64,000 bases of DNA from Streptomyces alfalfae (GCF_004127445.1 NZ_QEXM01000033.1:124001-188000), one strand, 5' to 3'; shown: positions 17,201 to 25,013, counted from the first letter of the stretch. Program-made: numbers and translations. Notes: generated from the letters alone by a model not told the origin.

Positions 17201-17481
17201 CCCAGCTCAGCGCCCTGCTGTTCGCGCCGCGCACGCGGCTGCCGCAGGTGACCCGCCTGAACGTGCACGCGGGGCCCGGAACGGCCGTGCCGCTGCGCAA
17301 GATCGCCCTGCGTCTGCCCGGCCTGGAGGAGGTCCATATCGCGGAGGCCGCCGACGTCGACCTCGCCTCGCTCGCCCCGCTCCCCCAGCTGCGGAAGGTC
17401 CGCCTGACGTACCCGAGCGAGGTGCGGGGCGCCGAGGCACTGCCGGGCCACGTCGAGCTCTCCCGGTATCCACAGGCCTGA
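14260..17481 (+). CDS. NACHT-domain NTPase with leucine-rich C-terminus (bacterial NLR-like)
   Basis: 1073 residues. Residues 1-215 are helical (NACHT N-terminal helical, NNH-like). Walker A is GVAGTGKTT (285-293), Walker B is VMLIDGADEI (368-377), then the sensor LLTSRPSA near 402 and the FIHRTFQDFLGAQ motif near 596. Residues about 815-1065 are irregular leucine-rich repeats (LRELLLRDSLSL, LESLGLRGC, LLRLELRDL and others). This is the plan of STAND NTPases: N-terminal effector or adaptor, NTPase switch, repeat sensor. Bacterial NACHT proteins of this type have been shown to defend against phage; the role here is inferred. GTG 14260 is chosen for its GGGGA site five bases upstream; the frame is open for a further 78 codons. 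Confidence 0.9.
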   Translation: MDGGTVGLRIASAVIAPLLKRLLLPPAKAPGAEFGERPVPVRRLMAFSREHRTLTEDDLHRIARELVRRAVRSAGPHDPPVGADEKDAVGLALARTLHALGDLDMSDVQAFALGPEKLAEELSRRAGPETRRLLSDDAALFHDRLLETACAHVVRFFSEQPGFAARTQVEQSREIREQSERLRRIQERLPEIALQDSRFEEEYARYVVQSHGRLTIHGVDLHEPEGQEWPLESAYLSLEAVPYRGPGEGAATADGEPGADRESPERAAVPVEAALATHDRVLLRGVAGTGKTTLVQWLALTTARQDRVPGGLSQLVGRVPFVMPLRALTRKGSELPVPQDFLRWIDCPLLGTEPDGWAARVLRHGRAVMLIDGADEIPKGERNRVKAWLKKLLAVFPGNLWLLTSRPSALEQGWLEREGFREFTLSEMRPADMRRFIERWHAAAGAPARLGASLTLALRSRPELSRLATNPLMCGLICALHRERRGFLPRGRASLYEAALAMLLERRDVEREVYGTSGDTPQLDQKSATEPLRRLAYWLIRNERTQLDRADAVDVVRRLMPSVERLTELGEAEDVLQLLLERSGLLREPSPGAVDFIHRTFQDFLGAQAVLEERDMGMLVNNAHLEQWEDVVQMVVAQARHHERGELLTRLRERGEREKDPAVRARLRLLALASLEQATSVAPAVREAIESQAARLVPPRSLREARALAGTGPLLFGLLPDADAVTGDEELATVHAICQIGGDAAIPRLRQFLRTGQPAVRAQLLGHWDRFDTATYAEEVVGPLLEIAPDDRVTVRSHEQLQALRSMRTCRRVSLQGDFSAADIRSALDPGRLRELLLRDSLSLDSLDALDGFTELESLGLRGCRNVQDPLPLTRLPGLLRLELRDLPRFEPLHALAGCPRLDTLVVGADVPWRGLADLPCPDRLRVLSLPPTATRLADIVACRDLRELRLQEASERLAPDSWGALLGELAELRTIALTAAQLSALLFAPRTRLPQVTRLNVHAGPGTAVPLRKIALRLPGLEEVHIAEAADVDLASLAPLPQLRKVRLTYPSEVRGAEALPGHVELSRYPQA

Positions 17482-17482
17482 T

Positions 17483-17524
17483 CAACGAACTGGAAACGGT
17501 CCGTCGCTCACGGTAAGTTCGTTG
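17483..17524. promoter_or_regulatory. Inverted repeat between NACHT and ATPase genes
   Basis: CAACGAACT (17483-17491) is matched exactly by AGTTCGTTG (17516-17524) across a 24-base loop that itself contains ACGGTCCGT, a 9-base palindrome. It starts two bases after the NACHT stop codon. It could be a terminator or attenuator between the NACHT gene and the downstream pair, or an operator. No U-tract follows. Confidence 0.45.
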
Positions 17525-17577
17525 CTCCCATGCGAGGTTGACAACAGGAGCGGCACCACGAGGCGGGAACCAGGCGG

Positions 17578-19620
17578 ATGAGCAGAGCGGAAGAGACCCC
17601 GCTGTACGGCAGGGACCCTCTCCTGCGCGCGCTCGTCCCCCGGCTCACCGGTCTGAAGTACGACGAGCGCGCCCGTGCGGCCAGGGAGTTCCAGCACGAC
17701 CTGCCCGTCGTGCTCGTGACGGGACGTCACGGCATGGGGCGCACCGCGGTCCTGCGGGCACTGGCGGCGCGCTACCGCAACCGGCTCCCCCTCGCCCACG
17801 TCCGGGTCGAACCGCCCGGGCTCCCGGCGTTCCCACCGACCGCGCCGGACGCGGACGCCGCCGTCGCCGCCGACCTGGTCGGTGTCCTGACCGAGCTGGC
17901 ACGGCAGCTCGCGCCCTCCTACCGGCGTCCCTTTCCCGTCCTCCTGCCCGGCCTGTTCGCCGTGTCGAGCTGGGAGCCGGGCGACGACTCCACGCGGGAC
18001 GCCGTGTGCCTGCGCCTCGCCCGGCTGCTCATCGCCTGCCGGCTGGCCGAGGGGCCCGAGCAGGAGCTGCGGCAGACGTGGGCCGGCGCGGCAGAGGCGC
18101 GGATCGGCTCCCGAGCGGCGGGAGCGGTGGCCGTCTCGCGGGCCCTGCACGACGCCTACGCCGACCAGTACCGGGCCGGTCCCGAGCGCGACTGGTACCG
18201 CGGGCGCTTCCCGCGGTTCGACGACGGCACCGACCCGCTGGAGCTGCTCGGCGAGTGGTACCACCAGGGCGGGGACTACCGCCGCGCGGTCGAGCAGACG
18301 CTGATGGCGGCGCTGCGGCACGACGTCGCGGGTTCGTACGGCCGGCTCCAGCGGTGGAACCGCGAGCCCTGGCCGCTGGTGCTCCTCGACGACGTGCACC
18401 TGCCCGCGGGGCGGCGCTTCCTCGACCTGCTCCTGGAACACCGCGCGCACAGCGAGTCCCCCGAGCGCGAGGAGCTGGTCGTGGTGGCCACCCGGCTCGG
18501 CGAGGCGCCCCGCAGCGACCCCGGCCCCGTCCGGCGCGAACTGGCGGACCTGACCGCCGCCTCCGGCTGGGAGCGCGCCGGCACCTCGCCGTCGGCGGGG
18601 CTGCTCACCGTCCCACTGACGCCCCTGACCCGCGACGACGTGCTGCCGCTGCTCGCCGCCGGATCGGCGGGCGCCCCGCTGCACCCCTATCTCGCCTCGG
18701 CCCTGCACACCCTGACCGGCGGCCACCCCGCCGCCACGACCACACTGTGCTCCGCGGTCCGTGCCGCCACCCGCGAGGGCCGCGCGGTCGCCCCGCGGGA
18801 CCTCCTCGAACTGCTCACCGAGGACGGCCGCCCGGTCGGCGAGGCGCTGCTCGAACGGCTGCTGCCCGACCGCCGGCAGCGCGACCGGCTCACCCTGCTC
18901 TCCCTCGCCAGGGACAGCACGGCCGCCGAGGCCCTGGCGAGCCGGCTGCGGCTGGAGGGGCCCGAGCAACTGCCCGCGAACGCCGTCACCGACTACCTGG
19001 AACAGCAGCACTGGCAGCGCCTGACGCCTCCCGAGAGCCCGCTGGTGACCGATCCCCTGCTGCGGACGCTCCTCGTGCACGAGGCGCGCAGGCTCTCGCC
19101 GGGGCCCGACGACAGCCGCGGCTGGCAGGAGATCCACCGCTTCCTGCAGAACCACCACGCCCAGCGCGGCGAGGACGGAGAGGCCGACGCCCTGCGGCAC
19201 ATGCTCGCCGCCGGAGGCGTGGAGACGGTGGTGGCCTCGCTCGCGGAGGAGTTCCAGTCCGAGCAGGACGAGCGGGGCGCCGGACACTGGCTGCTGTGTC
19301 TGCGGTATGCCGCGACCGCGCCGACGCCGCCCGCCCGCGACTGGCAGGACGACCGCCTGCGAACGGCGCTCGGCGCGCTCGACGGCCGTTACGCCCACCT
19401 CGACGACGTGGAGCGCTGCGTCAACCGCCTGCTGCACGCCCTGTGGTATCTCTCGGAGCCGCACACCGAACCGGACCCCGACACGTGCGCGGCCATCGAA
19501 CACGAGTTGGCCTACCTCTCGCTGCGTCACCCTTCCTGGCGCGTCGCGCTCGGCCAGGCGGCCCGAAGATGGCCCGCCGCCGCGCGCGACAAGCGCCCCC
19601 TCCCGATACCAGGACAGTGA
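17578..19620 (+). CDS. P-loop ATPase with Walker A arginine, partner of membrane binding protein
   Basis: 680 residues, cytoplasmic, no membrane segment. The start PLYGRDPLLRALVPRL resembles AAA/STAND ATPases. Walker A is GRHGMGRT (49-56), with Arg at the place of the invariant Lys. A Walker B WPLVLLDDVH lies near 264-273. The rest is alpha-helical and mostly unrecognised; the C-terminal third is helix-rich, as in winged-helix and helical regions of STAND ATPases. It follows the NACHT gene by 96 bases and precedes the membrane binding-protein gene by 6, so it is most likely the intracellular partner of the latter. Weak ribosome site at the ATG. Function unknown. Confidence 0.8.
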   Translation: MSRAEETPLYGRDPLLRALVPRLTGLKYDERARAAREFQHDLPVVLVTGRHGMGRTAVLRALAARYRNRLPLAHVRVEPPGLPAFPPTAPDADAAVAADLVGVLTELARQLAPSYRRPFPVLLPGLFAVSSWEPGDDSTRDAVCLRLARLLIACRLAEGPEQELRQTWAGAAEARIGSRAAGAVAVSRALHDAYADQYRAGPERDWYRGRFPRFDDGTDPLELLGEWYHQGGDYRRAVEQTLMAALRHDVAGSYGRLQRWNREPWPLVLLDDVHLPAGRRFLDLLLEHRAHSESPEREELVVVATRLGEAPRSDPGPVRRELADLTAASGWERAGTSPSAGLLTVPLTPLTRDDVLPLLAAGSAGAPLHPYLASALHTLTGGHPAATTTLCSAVRAATREGRAVAPRDLLELLTEDGRPVGEALLERLLPDRRQRDRLTLLSLARDSTAAEALASRLRLEGPEQLPANAVTDYLEQQHWQRLTPPESPLVTDPLLRTLLVHEARRLSPGPDDSRGWQEIHRFLQNHHAQRGEDGEADALRHMLAAGGVETVVASLAEEFQSEQDERGAGHWLLCLRYAATAPTPPARDWQDDRLRTALGALDGRYAHLDDVERCVNRLLHALWYLSEPHTEPDPDTCAAIEHELAYLSLRHPSWRVALGQAARRWPAAARDKRPLPIPGQ

Positions 19621-19626
19621 GGAAGC

Positions 19627-21222
19627 ATGCTGTTCCGTCGCCATCCCCGCGAGTGGGGACCGATCGAGTGGGCCGCCGTTCTCGGCCTTGCCGTGGTGGC
19701 CGGAGTGGTGACCGTCCTTCTCGCCCTGGGGGCGCGGGGACCGGGCAGGTGCGGGGACGACCTGGCCGAGATCGGCGGGGACTGCGTCGGGGTCACCGAG
19801 CACGCCTTCGACGTCGATCCGCGCCTGGGGAGCCTGGTCGAGGCGATCGAGGACGAGAACAGGGAGGTGCGCGAGCAAGCCGACTCCCCCTCCGACAACG
19901 GCGCCAGGATCCCGTACGTGCGTATCGCGCTGATGATGCCCTTCTCCGCGGACGAGTCCAGCGCGATGACGACGGACATGATCCGCAGGGCGCTCGCCGG
20001 GGCGCTCGCGGCGCAGCAGGAGGCCAACAACGCCGGCGGGCCGCACTACCAGCTGCTGCTCGCCCCCGACGGGCGCAACCTCGACCAGTGGGAGCCGGTC
20101 GTCGAGCGGCTCGGTGAGCTGGCCGCCGACAAGAAGGCCCCGCTGGTGGGGGTCACCGGCATCCCCAGCAGCACGCCCGAGACGCGGCAGGCCATAAAGG
20201 CGCTCAGCAGGGCGGGGATCCCGACCGTCGGGCCCGTCATCACCGCGGCGGACATGAACGCCGAGCAGTTCTTCAAGACCTCACCGAACAACGAGCAGTT
20301 CGCCGGCGCCCTGAAGCAGTACCTGCGGGAGAAGCCGCAGGCCGAGAAGGGGTTCCTGGTCTGGGACAACCGCAGTGAGGACGTCTACTCGCAGAACCTG
20401 CGCAAGGTCTTCGAGAAGCACTTCGACGAGGAGTACGACTTCAAGGGCCGCAACTCCAACTTCACCGGCTCCTCCGGTACGGACAAGGGGATTCCCCGGC
20501 GGTTCACCGACGCCGCGCAGAAGATCTGCGCGGCCCGGTCGGACACCGTCTTCTTCGCCGGGCGCGACCAGGACCTCCCCGCTTTCGTCAAACGCCTCGC
20601 GCAGGAGGGCGACTGCGGGCGGAGCGGACGGCTGCGGCTGCTCAAGGTGGGCATCGGGCTCGAACCGACCCTCACCACGCCCGAGACCGACCGCTGGCTC
20701 AAGGAGGCGCGGGCGACGATCGTCGCCGCGTCGTCGGTCGACCCCGCCTGGTGGAAGGGCGAGCACGACCCGCCGCGCGCGCTCGGCCGCTTCATGGGCG
20801 TCTACGAGAAGCTGAAGGCGGAGCACGGCTTCGACGAGGAGTTCCTGGACGACGGTTACGCGGTGATGTACCACGACGCGTTCACGCTCCTCGCCGACGC
20901 CGTCGACCGCACGTACACCGAGCTGAACGAGGGCCGGGGCGGCTCCGGCGACAATGACGGCAAGGGCGGCGGGGCTCCGCTGAAGCTGACGAAGAACGAC
21001 GTCTACAACACGCTGATCATGCCGAGCATCACCGCGACCGGTTGCAGCGACTGCCTGCGGGGAGCGGCGGGTGCGTACGGCTTCGAGGGGCCGGACGTGA
21101 ACGACCAGTGGGCGGTGTGCAAGCCGGTGCCGGTCGTCGAACACCCGGCTGTCGAAGACGACCGCCGCTCGCCGGTGTACCGGACGTTCCGCGGCGCGGG
21201 GAAGGACGATTGCCCGGCCTGA
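19627..21222 (+). CDS. Membrane-anchored type I periplasmic-binding-fold protein
   Basis: 531 residues. N-terminal basic segment (MLFRRHPREW), one transmembrane helix (about 15-36), then an extracellular region by the positive-inside rule. Near the membrane is a paired-cysteine motif (RCGDDLAEIGGDCVGV), followed by a Leu/IVAP-type ligand-binding fold: IALMMPFSADESS, GVTGIPSSTPETRQAIKALS, GIPTVGPVIT, FFKTSPNNEQFAGALKQYL, GFLVWDN. Such proteins are common in Streptomyces and are labelled ABC substrate-binding proteins, but no permease or ABC ATPase is here. It is translationally close to the upstream ATPase (GAGGAAG site, 6-base gap), suggesting a receptor/ATPase pair. Ligand unknown. Confidence 0.85.
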   Translation: MLFRRHPREWGPIEWAAVLGLAVVAGVVTVLLALGARGPGRCGDDLAEIGGDCVGVTEHAFDVDPRLGSLVEAIEDENREVREQADSPSDNGARIPYVRIALMMPFSADESSAMTTDMIRRALAGALAAQQEANNAGGPHYQLLLAPDGRNLDQWEPVVERLGELAADKKAPLVGVTGIPSSTPETRQAIKALSRAGIPTVGPVITAADMNAEQFFKTSPNNEQFAGALKQYLREKPQAEKGFLVWDNRSEDVYSQNLRKVFEKHFDEEYDFKGRNSNFTGSSGTDKGIPRRFTDAAQKICAARSDTVFFAGRDQDLPAFVKRLAQEGDCGRSGRLRLLKVGIGLEPTLTTPETDRWLKEARATIVAASSVDPAWWKGEHDPPRALGRFMGVYEKLKAEHGFDEEFLDDGYAVMYHDAFTLLADAVDRTYTELNEGRGGSGDNDGKGGGAPLKLTKNDVYNTLIMPSITATGCSDCLRGAAGAYGFEGPDVNDQWAVCKPVPVVEHPAVEDDRRSPVYRTFRGAGKDDCPA

Positions 21223-21238
21223 GAGCCCGCCGCGGCGC

Positions 21239-22144
21239 TCAGCGGCGCGGTGCGGGGCGCTTCCCGAGGCGCTTCTCGAACCAGTGGTGGGCGTAGGGCT
21301 CGTCGTTGAAGGCGGGGACCTCGCGGTAGCCGTGGGAGCGGTACAGGGCGATCGCCGCGGTGAGCGCCTTGTTGGTGTCCAGGCGCAGGACGTCACGGCC
21401 GTGTCCGGCCGCCCGCTCCTCCAGCTCGGTCAGGAGGCGGCGGGCGAGGCCGAGGCCGCGGGCCCGGGGCGCGATCCACATGCGCTTGATCTCGGCCGGG
21501 GCGTCGGCCGGCAGCTTCAGGCCCGCGCAGCCGACGGGCTCGCCCCGCTGCCGGGCGACGAGGAACAGGCCGAACGGCGGACGGAGTTCTCCCGGGTCGG
21601 GCAGCAGGCTGCGCGCGGGGTCGAAGCCGGTGTCGAAGGCGGCCCGCAGTTCGGTGGCGTAGGCGCGCAGGCAGCTCTGGGCGTCGGGGTGGCCGGGGTC
21701 GACGACGTCCAGCGTGACGGTCGCGGCGGTCAGCAGCCGGCCGACCTCGTCCATGGCGTCGACGAGCCGGGCGCGCTGCCCTTCGTCGAGCGGCGCGAGG
21801 AGGGACCCGGCGAGGTCGTCGCTGCGGGCGTCGAGCAGCGCCCGCTCCGCGCGGCCCGCCTCGGTGAGCCTGACGGTGCGCACCCGCCGGTCCTCCGGCA
21901 GCGGTTCCACCGTCACCAGGCCGTCGGCCTCCAGGGCGCGGAGCAGGCGGCTGACGTAGCCGGAGTCGAGGCCGAGGCGCTCGCGCAGCCGGCGGACGTC
22001 CTGGCCCGCTTCGCCGATCTGCCAGAGCAGCCGGGCCTCGCCGACGGGCCGGTCGCCGCCGAGGTAGTGGTCGTGGAGCACGCCCACGCGTTCGGTGACG
22101 GTGCGGTTGAACCGCCGTACCCGCTCGATCTGCGCCTCGTCCAT
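21239..22144 (-). CDS. MarR-GNAT fusion: regulator with N-acetyltransferase domain
   Basis: 301 residues. The first 145 are MarR (EARLLWQIGEAGQDVRRLRERLGLDSGYVSRLLRALEADGLV, then PEDRRVRTVRLTEAG). The last 150 are GNAT (FLVARQRGEPVGCAGLKL, IKRMWIAPRARGLGLARRLL, LRLDTNKALTAAIALYRSHGYRE). Such fusions exist in many actinomycetes; the acetyl acceptor is unknown. The 28-base operator at 22141-22168 overlaps the start codon, so the protein very probably represses itself. It converges on the binding-protein gene with 16 bases between. Confidence 0.93.
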   Translation of the reverse strand: MDEAQIERVRRFNRTVTERVGVLHDHYLGGDRPVGEARLLWQIGEAGQDVRRLRERLGLDSGYVSRLLRALEADGLVTVEPLPEDRRVRTVRLTEAGRAERALLDARSDDLAGSLLAPLDEGQRARLVDAMDEVGRLLTAATVTLDVVDPGHPDAQSCLRAYATELRAAFDTGFDPARSLLPDPGELRPPFGLFLVARQRGEPVGCAGLKLPADAPAEIKRMWIAPRARGLGLARRLLTELEERAAGHGRDVLRLDTNKALTAAIALYRSHGYREVPAFNDEPYAHHWFEKRLGKRPAPRR

Positions 22145-22168
22145 TCCCTGACTTTAGTCAGAGAATGG
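22141..22168. promoter_or_regulatory. 28-base near-perfect palindrome over the MarR-GNAT start codon
   Basis: The arms CCATTC-C-CTGACT and AGTCAG-A-GAATGG flank a central TT: 12 of 13 arm positions are complementary. The inner CTGACT-TT-AGTCAG is perfect. The ATG (complement of 22142-22144) is inside the left arm, so binding here would block transcription at or next to the start. Strong candidate autoregulatory MarR operator. Confidence 0.75.
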
Positions 22169-22192
22169 ACGGGGCGGCGGCCAGTCTTTCGC

Positions 22193-23917
22193 TCAGGGCA
22201 GGGTGATGTGGCCCGGGGCGGGCAGCCGGGGGGCCGTGGCGGGCTCGTGGATGTCGGCCAGGGCCATGAACAGCAGGGCCACGGCGAGCGCGCCGGGGTC
22301 GGGGACGCCGAGGGCGTGGTCGCCCACGTAGCTGGCCCGGCCGCGCCGGGGCCGCAGGGACGCGGTGGCCAGCGCGCCGCGGATGGCGGCCTGGGCCGCT
22401 TCCGTGAGCGGGGCCTCGGCTCCGGCGTCCCCGGCGGACGCGGTCAGCGACTCGGCGGCGGGCGCGAGGGCGTCGACCAGCGTGCAGTCGCCGGGGTTCG
22501 CGCCGCCGACCCGGTGGATCGCGGCGAAGCCCGCCTCCGCGGCCTCGGCGAGGGCCCCGACCCCCGGCGCCCCGCCGTCCGCGGGCACGGCGGAGGCCAG
22601 GTGCTGGAAGAGCAGGCCGAAGAGGGGGCCGCTGGTGCCGCCGACGTCGTCGAGGAAGGCCTCGGCGAGGGCCGTCGTGCCGTCGAGGCCGCGCTCGTCG
22701 GCGAGCTTCACCGCGCGCCGCACTCCGCCGGTCAGGTTGTCGCCGAAGTCCCCGTCGCCGACGAGCTGGTCGAGCTTGGTGAGGTTGTCGCGCACCTGGG
22801 TGACGGTGGCCGCGTAGCGGTCGAGGAGGGCGCGGTCGCCCGCGGCCCCCTCGGCGGGGGCCGTCCGCGCGGCCTCGGCGGGGACGCCGACGGTGGCCTC
22901 GCCGGCGGTCTCGCCGCCGTTCAGCGGGCGGGGCAGGACGAGCGGGGTGCGGGTGGACGCCGTCCAGAGGTCGGCCCAGCCGTCCTCCAGGCGCGTCAGG
23001 GTGAGGGAGAAGCCCGCCATGTCGAGGGCGGCGGTGAAGGTGCCGGGGACGACGAAGACCGGGGTGAGGCCGCGGCCGGTCAGCTCATCGCGGAGCAGGA
23101 CGCCGATGGCGTTCAGTTCCAGTTCCGTGGTGGCGCCGAGGCCGTTGACCAGGGCGAGCACCTCGCCGGGGCCCTCGGGCAGGGCGTCGAGGAGGTCGTC
23201 GGTCATCCGCCGGACGAGGTCGCCGACGGCGGGGCGGGCGATGGTGCGGATGCCCCGCTCGCCGTGGATGCCCACGCCGTAGTCCAGGGTCCCCTCATCC
23301 AGGGTGAACGCCGGGCTCACCGTCGTGGGCGAGGTCTGGGCGCGGGCGGCCACCGCGATGCTGCGCGACCGGGCCACGACGCGCCGTCCGAGCTCGGCCA
23401 GCTCCTCCAGGGAGGCGCCCCGGTCGGCCGCCGCGCCGAGCAGCTTCTCGACGACGACGGTGGCGGCGGTCCCCCTGCGGCCGGTCGCGCTGTCGGCGCT
23501 GTCGGTGGCCAGGTCGTCCTCGACCAGGACGGTGGCCACGGGGACGCCGTCGTGCCGCAGCCGCTCGGCGGCGATCTGGAAGTTGATGACGTCGCCGGTG
23601 TAGTTCTTGACGATGTGCAGGACACCGCCGCTCCTTGCCGCGGCGGCGCTGGCCTCGTAGATCTGCCGGTTGTGCGGCGAGGCGAAGATCTCGCCGGGGC
23701 AGACGGCGTCCAGGCCGCCGCGCCCGAGCAGCCCGGTGTGCAGGGGCTCGTGTCCGGAGCCGCCGCCGGAGACCAGCGCGACCGTGCGGTCGGGGTGCGG
23801 ATCGCGGGCGCGCAGGTACAGCGGTGCGCCGTTCACCTCGATCATGCCGGGGTGGGCGAGCGTCAGGCCGCGGGCTGCGGTCAGCACGGGGGCGTTCTCC
23901 GGGAGGAAGTAGCTCAT
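22193..23917 (-). CDS. Dihydroxyacetone kinase family protein, DhaK-DhaL fusion
   Basis: 574 residues. The DhaK domain (about 1-335) has VSGGGSGHEPLH, FASPHNRQIYEA, NYTGDVINFQIA and YGVGIHGERG, where the His is expected to hold dihydroxyacetone covalently. The DhaL nucleotide domain (about 370-572) has DGDFGDNLTGG, DVGGTSGPLFG and GDCTLVDAL. This is the single-chain, ATP-dependent form of the kinase, phosphorylating dihydroxyacetone or a similar short ketose. I use ATG 23917 (MSYFLPEN), preceded by GGAG; the frame is open to 24172 but that stretch translates to Arg/Pro low complexity over a tandem repeat. Stand-alone gene. Confidence 0.93.
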   Translation of the reverse strand: MSYFLPENAPVLTAARGLTLAHPGMIEVNGAPLYLRARDPHPDRTVALVSGGGSGHEPLHTGLLGRGGLDAVCPGEIFASPHNRQIYEASAAAARSGGVLHIVKNYTGDVINFQIAAERLRHDGVPVATVLVEDDLATDSADSATGRRGTAATVVVEKLLGAAADRGASLEELAELGRRVVARSRSIAVAARAQTSPTTVSPAFTLDEGTLDYGVGIHGERGIRTIARPAVGDLVRRMTDDLLDALPEGPGEVLALVNGLGATTELELNAIGVLLRDELTGRGLTPVFVVPGTFTAALDMAGFSLTLTRLEDGWADLWTASTRTPLVLPRPLNGGETAGEATVGVPAEAARTAPAEGAAGDRALLDRYAATVTQVRDNLTKLDQLVGDGDFGDNLTGGVRRAVKLADERGLDGTTALAEAFLDDVGGTSGPLFGLLFQHLASAVPADGGAPGVGALAEAAEAGFAAIHRVGGANPGDCTLVDALAPAAESLTASAGDAGAEAPLTEAAQAAIRGALATASLRPRRGRASYVGDHALGVPDPGALAVALLFMALADIHEPATAPRLPAPGHITLP

Positions 23918-23933
23918 GCGCGTTCTCCGTGGT

Positions 23934-23990
23934 GTGCGGGGCTGCGGGTGTCGCGGGGTGCGGGGCCGCGGGTGTCGCGGGGTGCGGGCC
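23934..23990. repeat. 24-bp tandem repeat, 2.4 copies
   Basis: Unit 1 spans 23934-23957 and unit 2 spans 23958-23981; they differ at one base (GGGGCT versus GGGGCC). A third, partial copy diverges after about nine bases. Non-coding, in the leader or promoter region of the DhaK-DhaL gene. Its effect is unknown; it may simply be replication slippage in G-rich DNA. Confidence 0.8.
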
Positions 23991-24196
23991 CGCGTCGCCG
24001 GCCTGGGGCGCGCCGACCGGCTCACCCTGGCTCCCGGGCGGCCCCGAAGAACGGCACGCACGCGTACCGGCACTCCGCGGTTCCGGTCCTCGCGGCCGTG
24101 TGCGACGCTGTCAACCTGCACCCGCCCGGCCGCCGTAACGCGCAGGGCACGCGGCAGCCACCGGCAGGACACCCCATCTTTGCGAGGTCTTTACCC

Positions 24197-24994
24197 GTGC
24201 CCGACCCGCGTCGCGAGGACCTCGGCCGGATGCTGCGCGCCTGGCGGATGGCGCGCGACCCCCGTGACCTGCCGGGACCCGTGCCGTTCCGGGGCCACCG
24301 CAGCTACGTCACCCAGCTCGACATGGCGCTGCTGCTCGGCGTCTCCGAGCGCTGGTACCGCGCCCTGGAGCGCGGCGAGGACCGCGCCCACGCGCCCGAG
24401 CTGATCGCCGGTGTCGTCCGCGTCCTCGCCCTCGGGCCGGCCGAGGCGGACGCCCTGTACCGCGGCGCCGGGCTCCGGTCGCCGGCGCGCCCCGCCGGTT
24501 CGGCGCCGCCGCCCGACGCGGCCATGCTCGACCTGCTGCACCAGCAGCGGCGGGTGAGCTGGATCTGCGATCAGGCCTGGGACGTGGTCGCCGCCAACAC
24601 TGTGGCCGCGCGCCACTGCCCCTGGCTGATGCACCCCGGCGCCAACGTCATGACCTGGGCGTTCTCACCCGAGGCCCGCTATCAGCTCCGGCAGTGGGAG
24701 ACCCGGTGGGCAGGGCCGCTGCTCGGCCTGCTGCGCCTCGCCTGGCAGCGCTGGCCGGAGAACGAGCGCCTGACCGAGGTGGTGGCCGCCGTGCGCGCGG
24801 AGCCCGGCGTCGCCGCGCTGTGGGACACCGCCACCGACCTCACGCCGCTCGAAGCCGAACCCCGGCCGATGTACTTCCCGCTGGTCGCGCCCGACCCGGT
24901 GGACGTCCACGTCATGGCCTACGGGCGCTTCGACGACACGGCGCACCGCTGGCTCGTCCTGTCGCCCGCCGACCCGGCGGTCACCTTCCCCTAG
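24197..24994 (+). CDS. XRE-family regulator with MmyB-type ligand-binding domain
   Basis: 265 residues. Helix-turn-helix near residues 35-65 (YVTQLDMALLLGVSERWYRALERGED), then the MmyB-like C-terminal domain (about 100-260; VSWICDQAWDVVAANTVAARHCPW and NVMTWAFSPEARYQL). This architecture is extremely common in Streptomyces, and many are thought to bind fatty-acid-like ligands and regulate an adjacent oxidoreductase. Here the divergent neighbour, with 279 bases between, is the dihydroxyacetone kinase gene, which may be its target. The start is GTG 24197 with GCGAGG at 24182-24187. Confidence 0.88.
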   Translation: MPDPRREDLGRMLRAWRMARDPRDLPGPVPFRGHRSYVTQLDMALLLGVSERWYRALERGEDRAHAPELIAGVVRVLALGPAEADALYRGAGLRSPARPAGSAPPPDAAMLDLLHQQRRVSWICDQAWDVVAANTVAARHCPWLMHPGANVMTWAFSPEARYQLRQWETRWAGPLLGLLRLAWQRWPENERLTEVVAAVRAEPGVAALWDTATDLTPLEAEPRPMYFPLVAPDPVDVHVMAYGRFDDTAHRWLVLSPADPAVTFP

Positions 24995-25013
24995 CCGCAC
25001 ATGGCCGCGGAGG

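Noticed and set aside
17482..20046. An 854-codon open frame antisense to the ATPase and binding-protein genes
   Set aside because: Long antisense frames are expected in this GC-rich DNA because stop codons are rare; the translation is low-complexity Gly/Arg/Val and no ribosome site or family is seen. The opposite strand has two well-formed genes.
19627..21222. Conventional ABC transporter substrate-binding subunit
   Set aside because: It has an uncleaved-looking membrane anchor, no lipobox, and no permease or ABC ATPase gene in the neighbourhood.
23934..23990. CRISPR array
   Set aside because: The units are contiguous with no spacers and only 2.4 copies, so it is a simple tandem repeat.
21284..24196. 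Extension of the XRE regulator frame upstream by 971 codons
   Set aside because: It is antisense to the MarR-GNAT and DhaK-DhaL genes and reads as Gly/Ala/Arg-rich sequence. The GTG at 24197 with a ribosome site gives the standard protein length.
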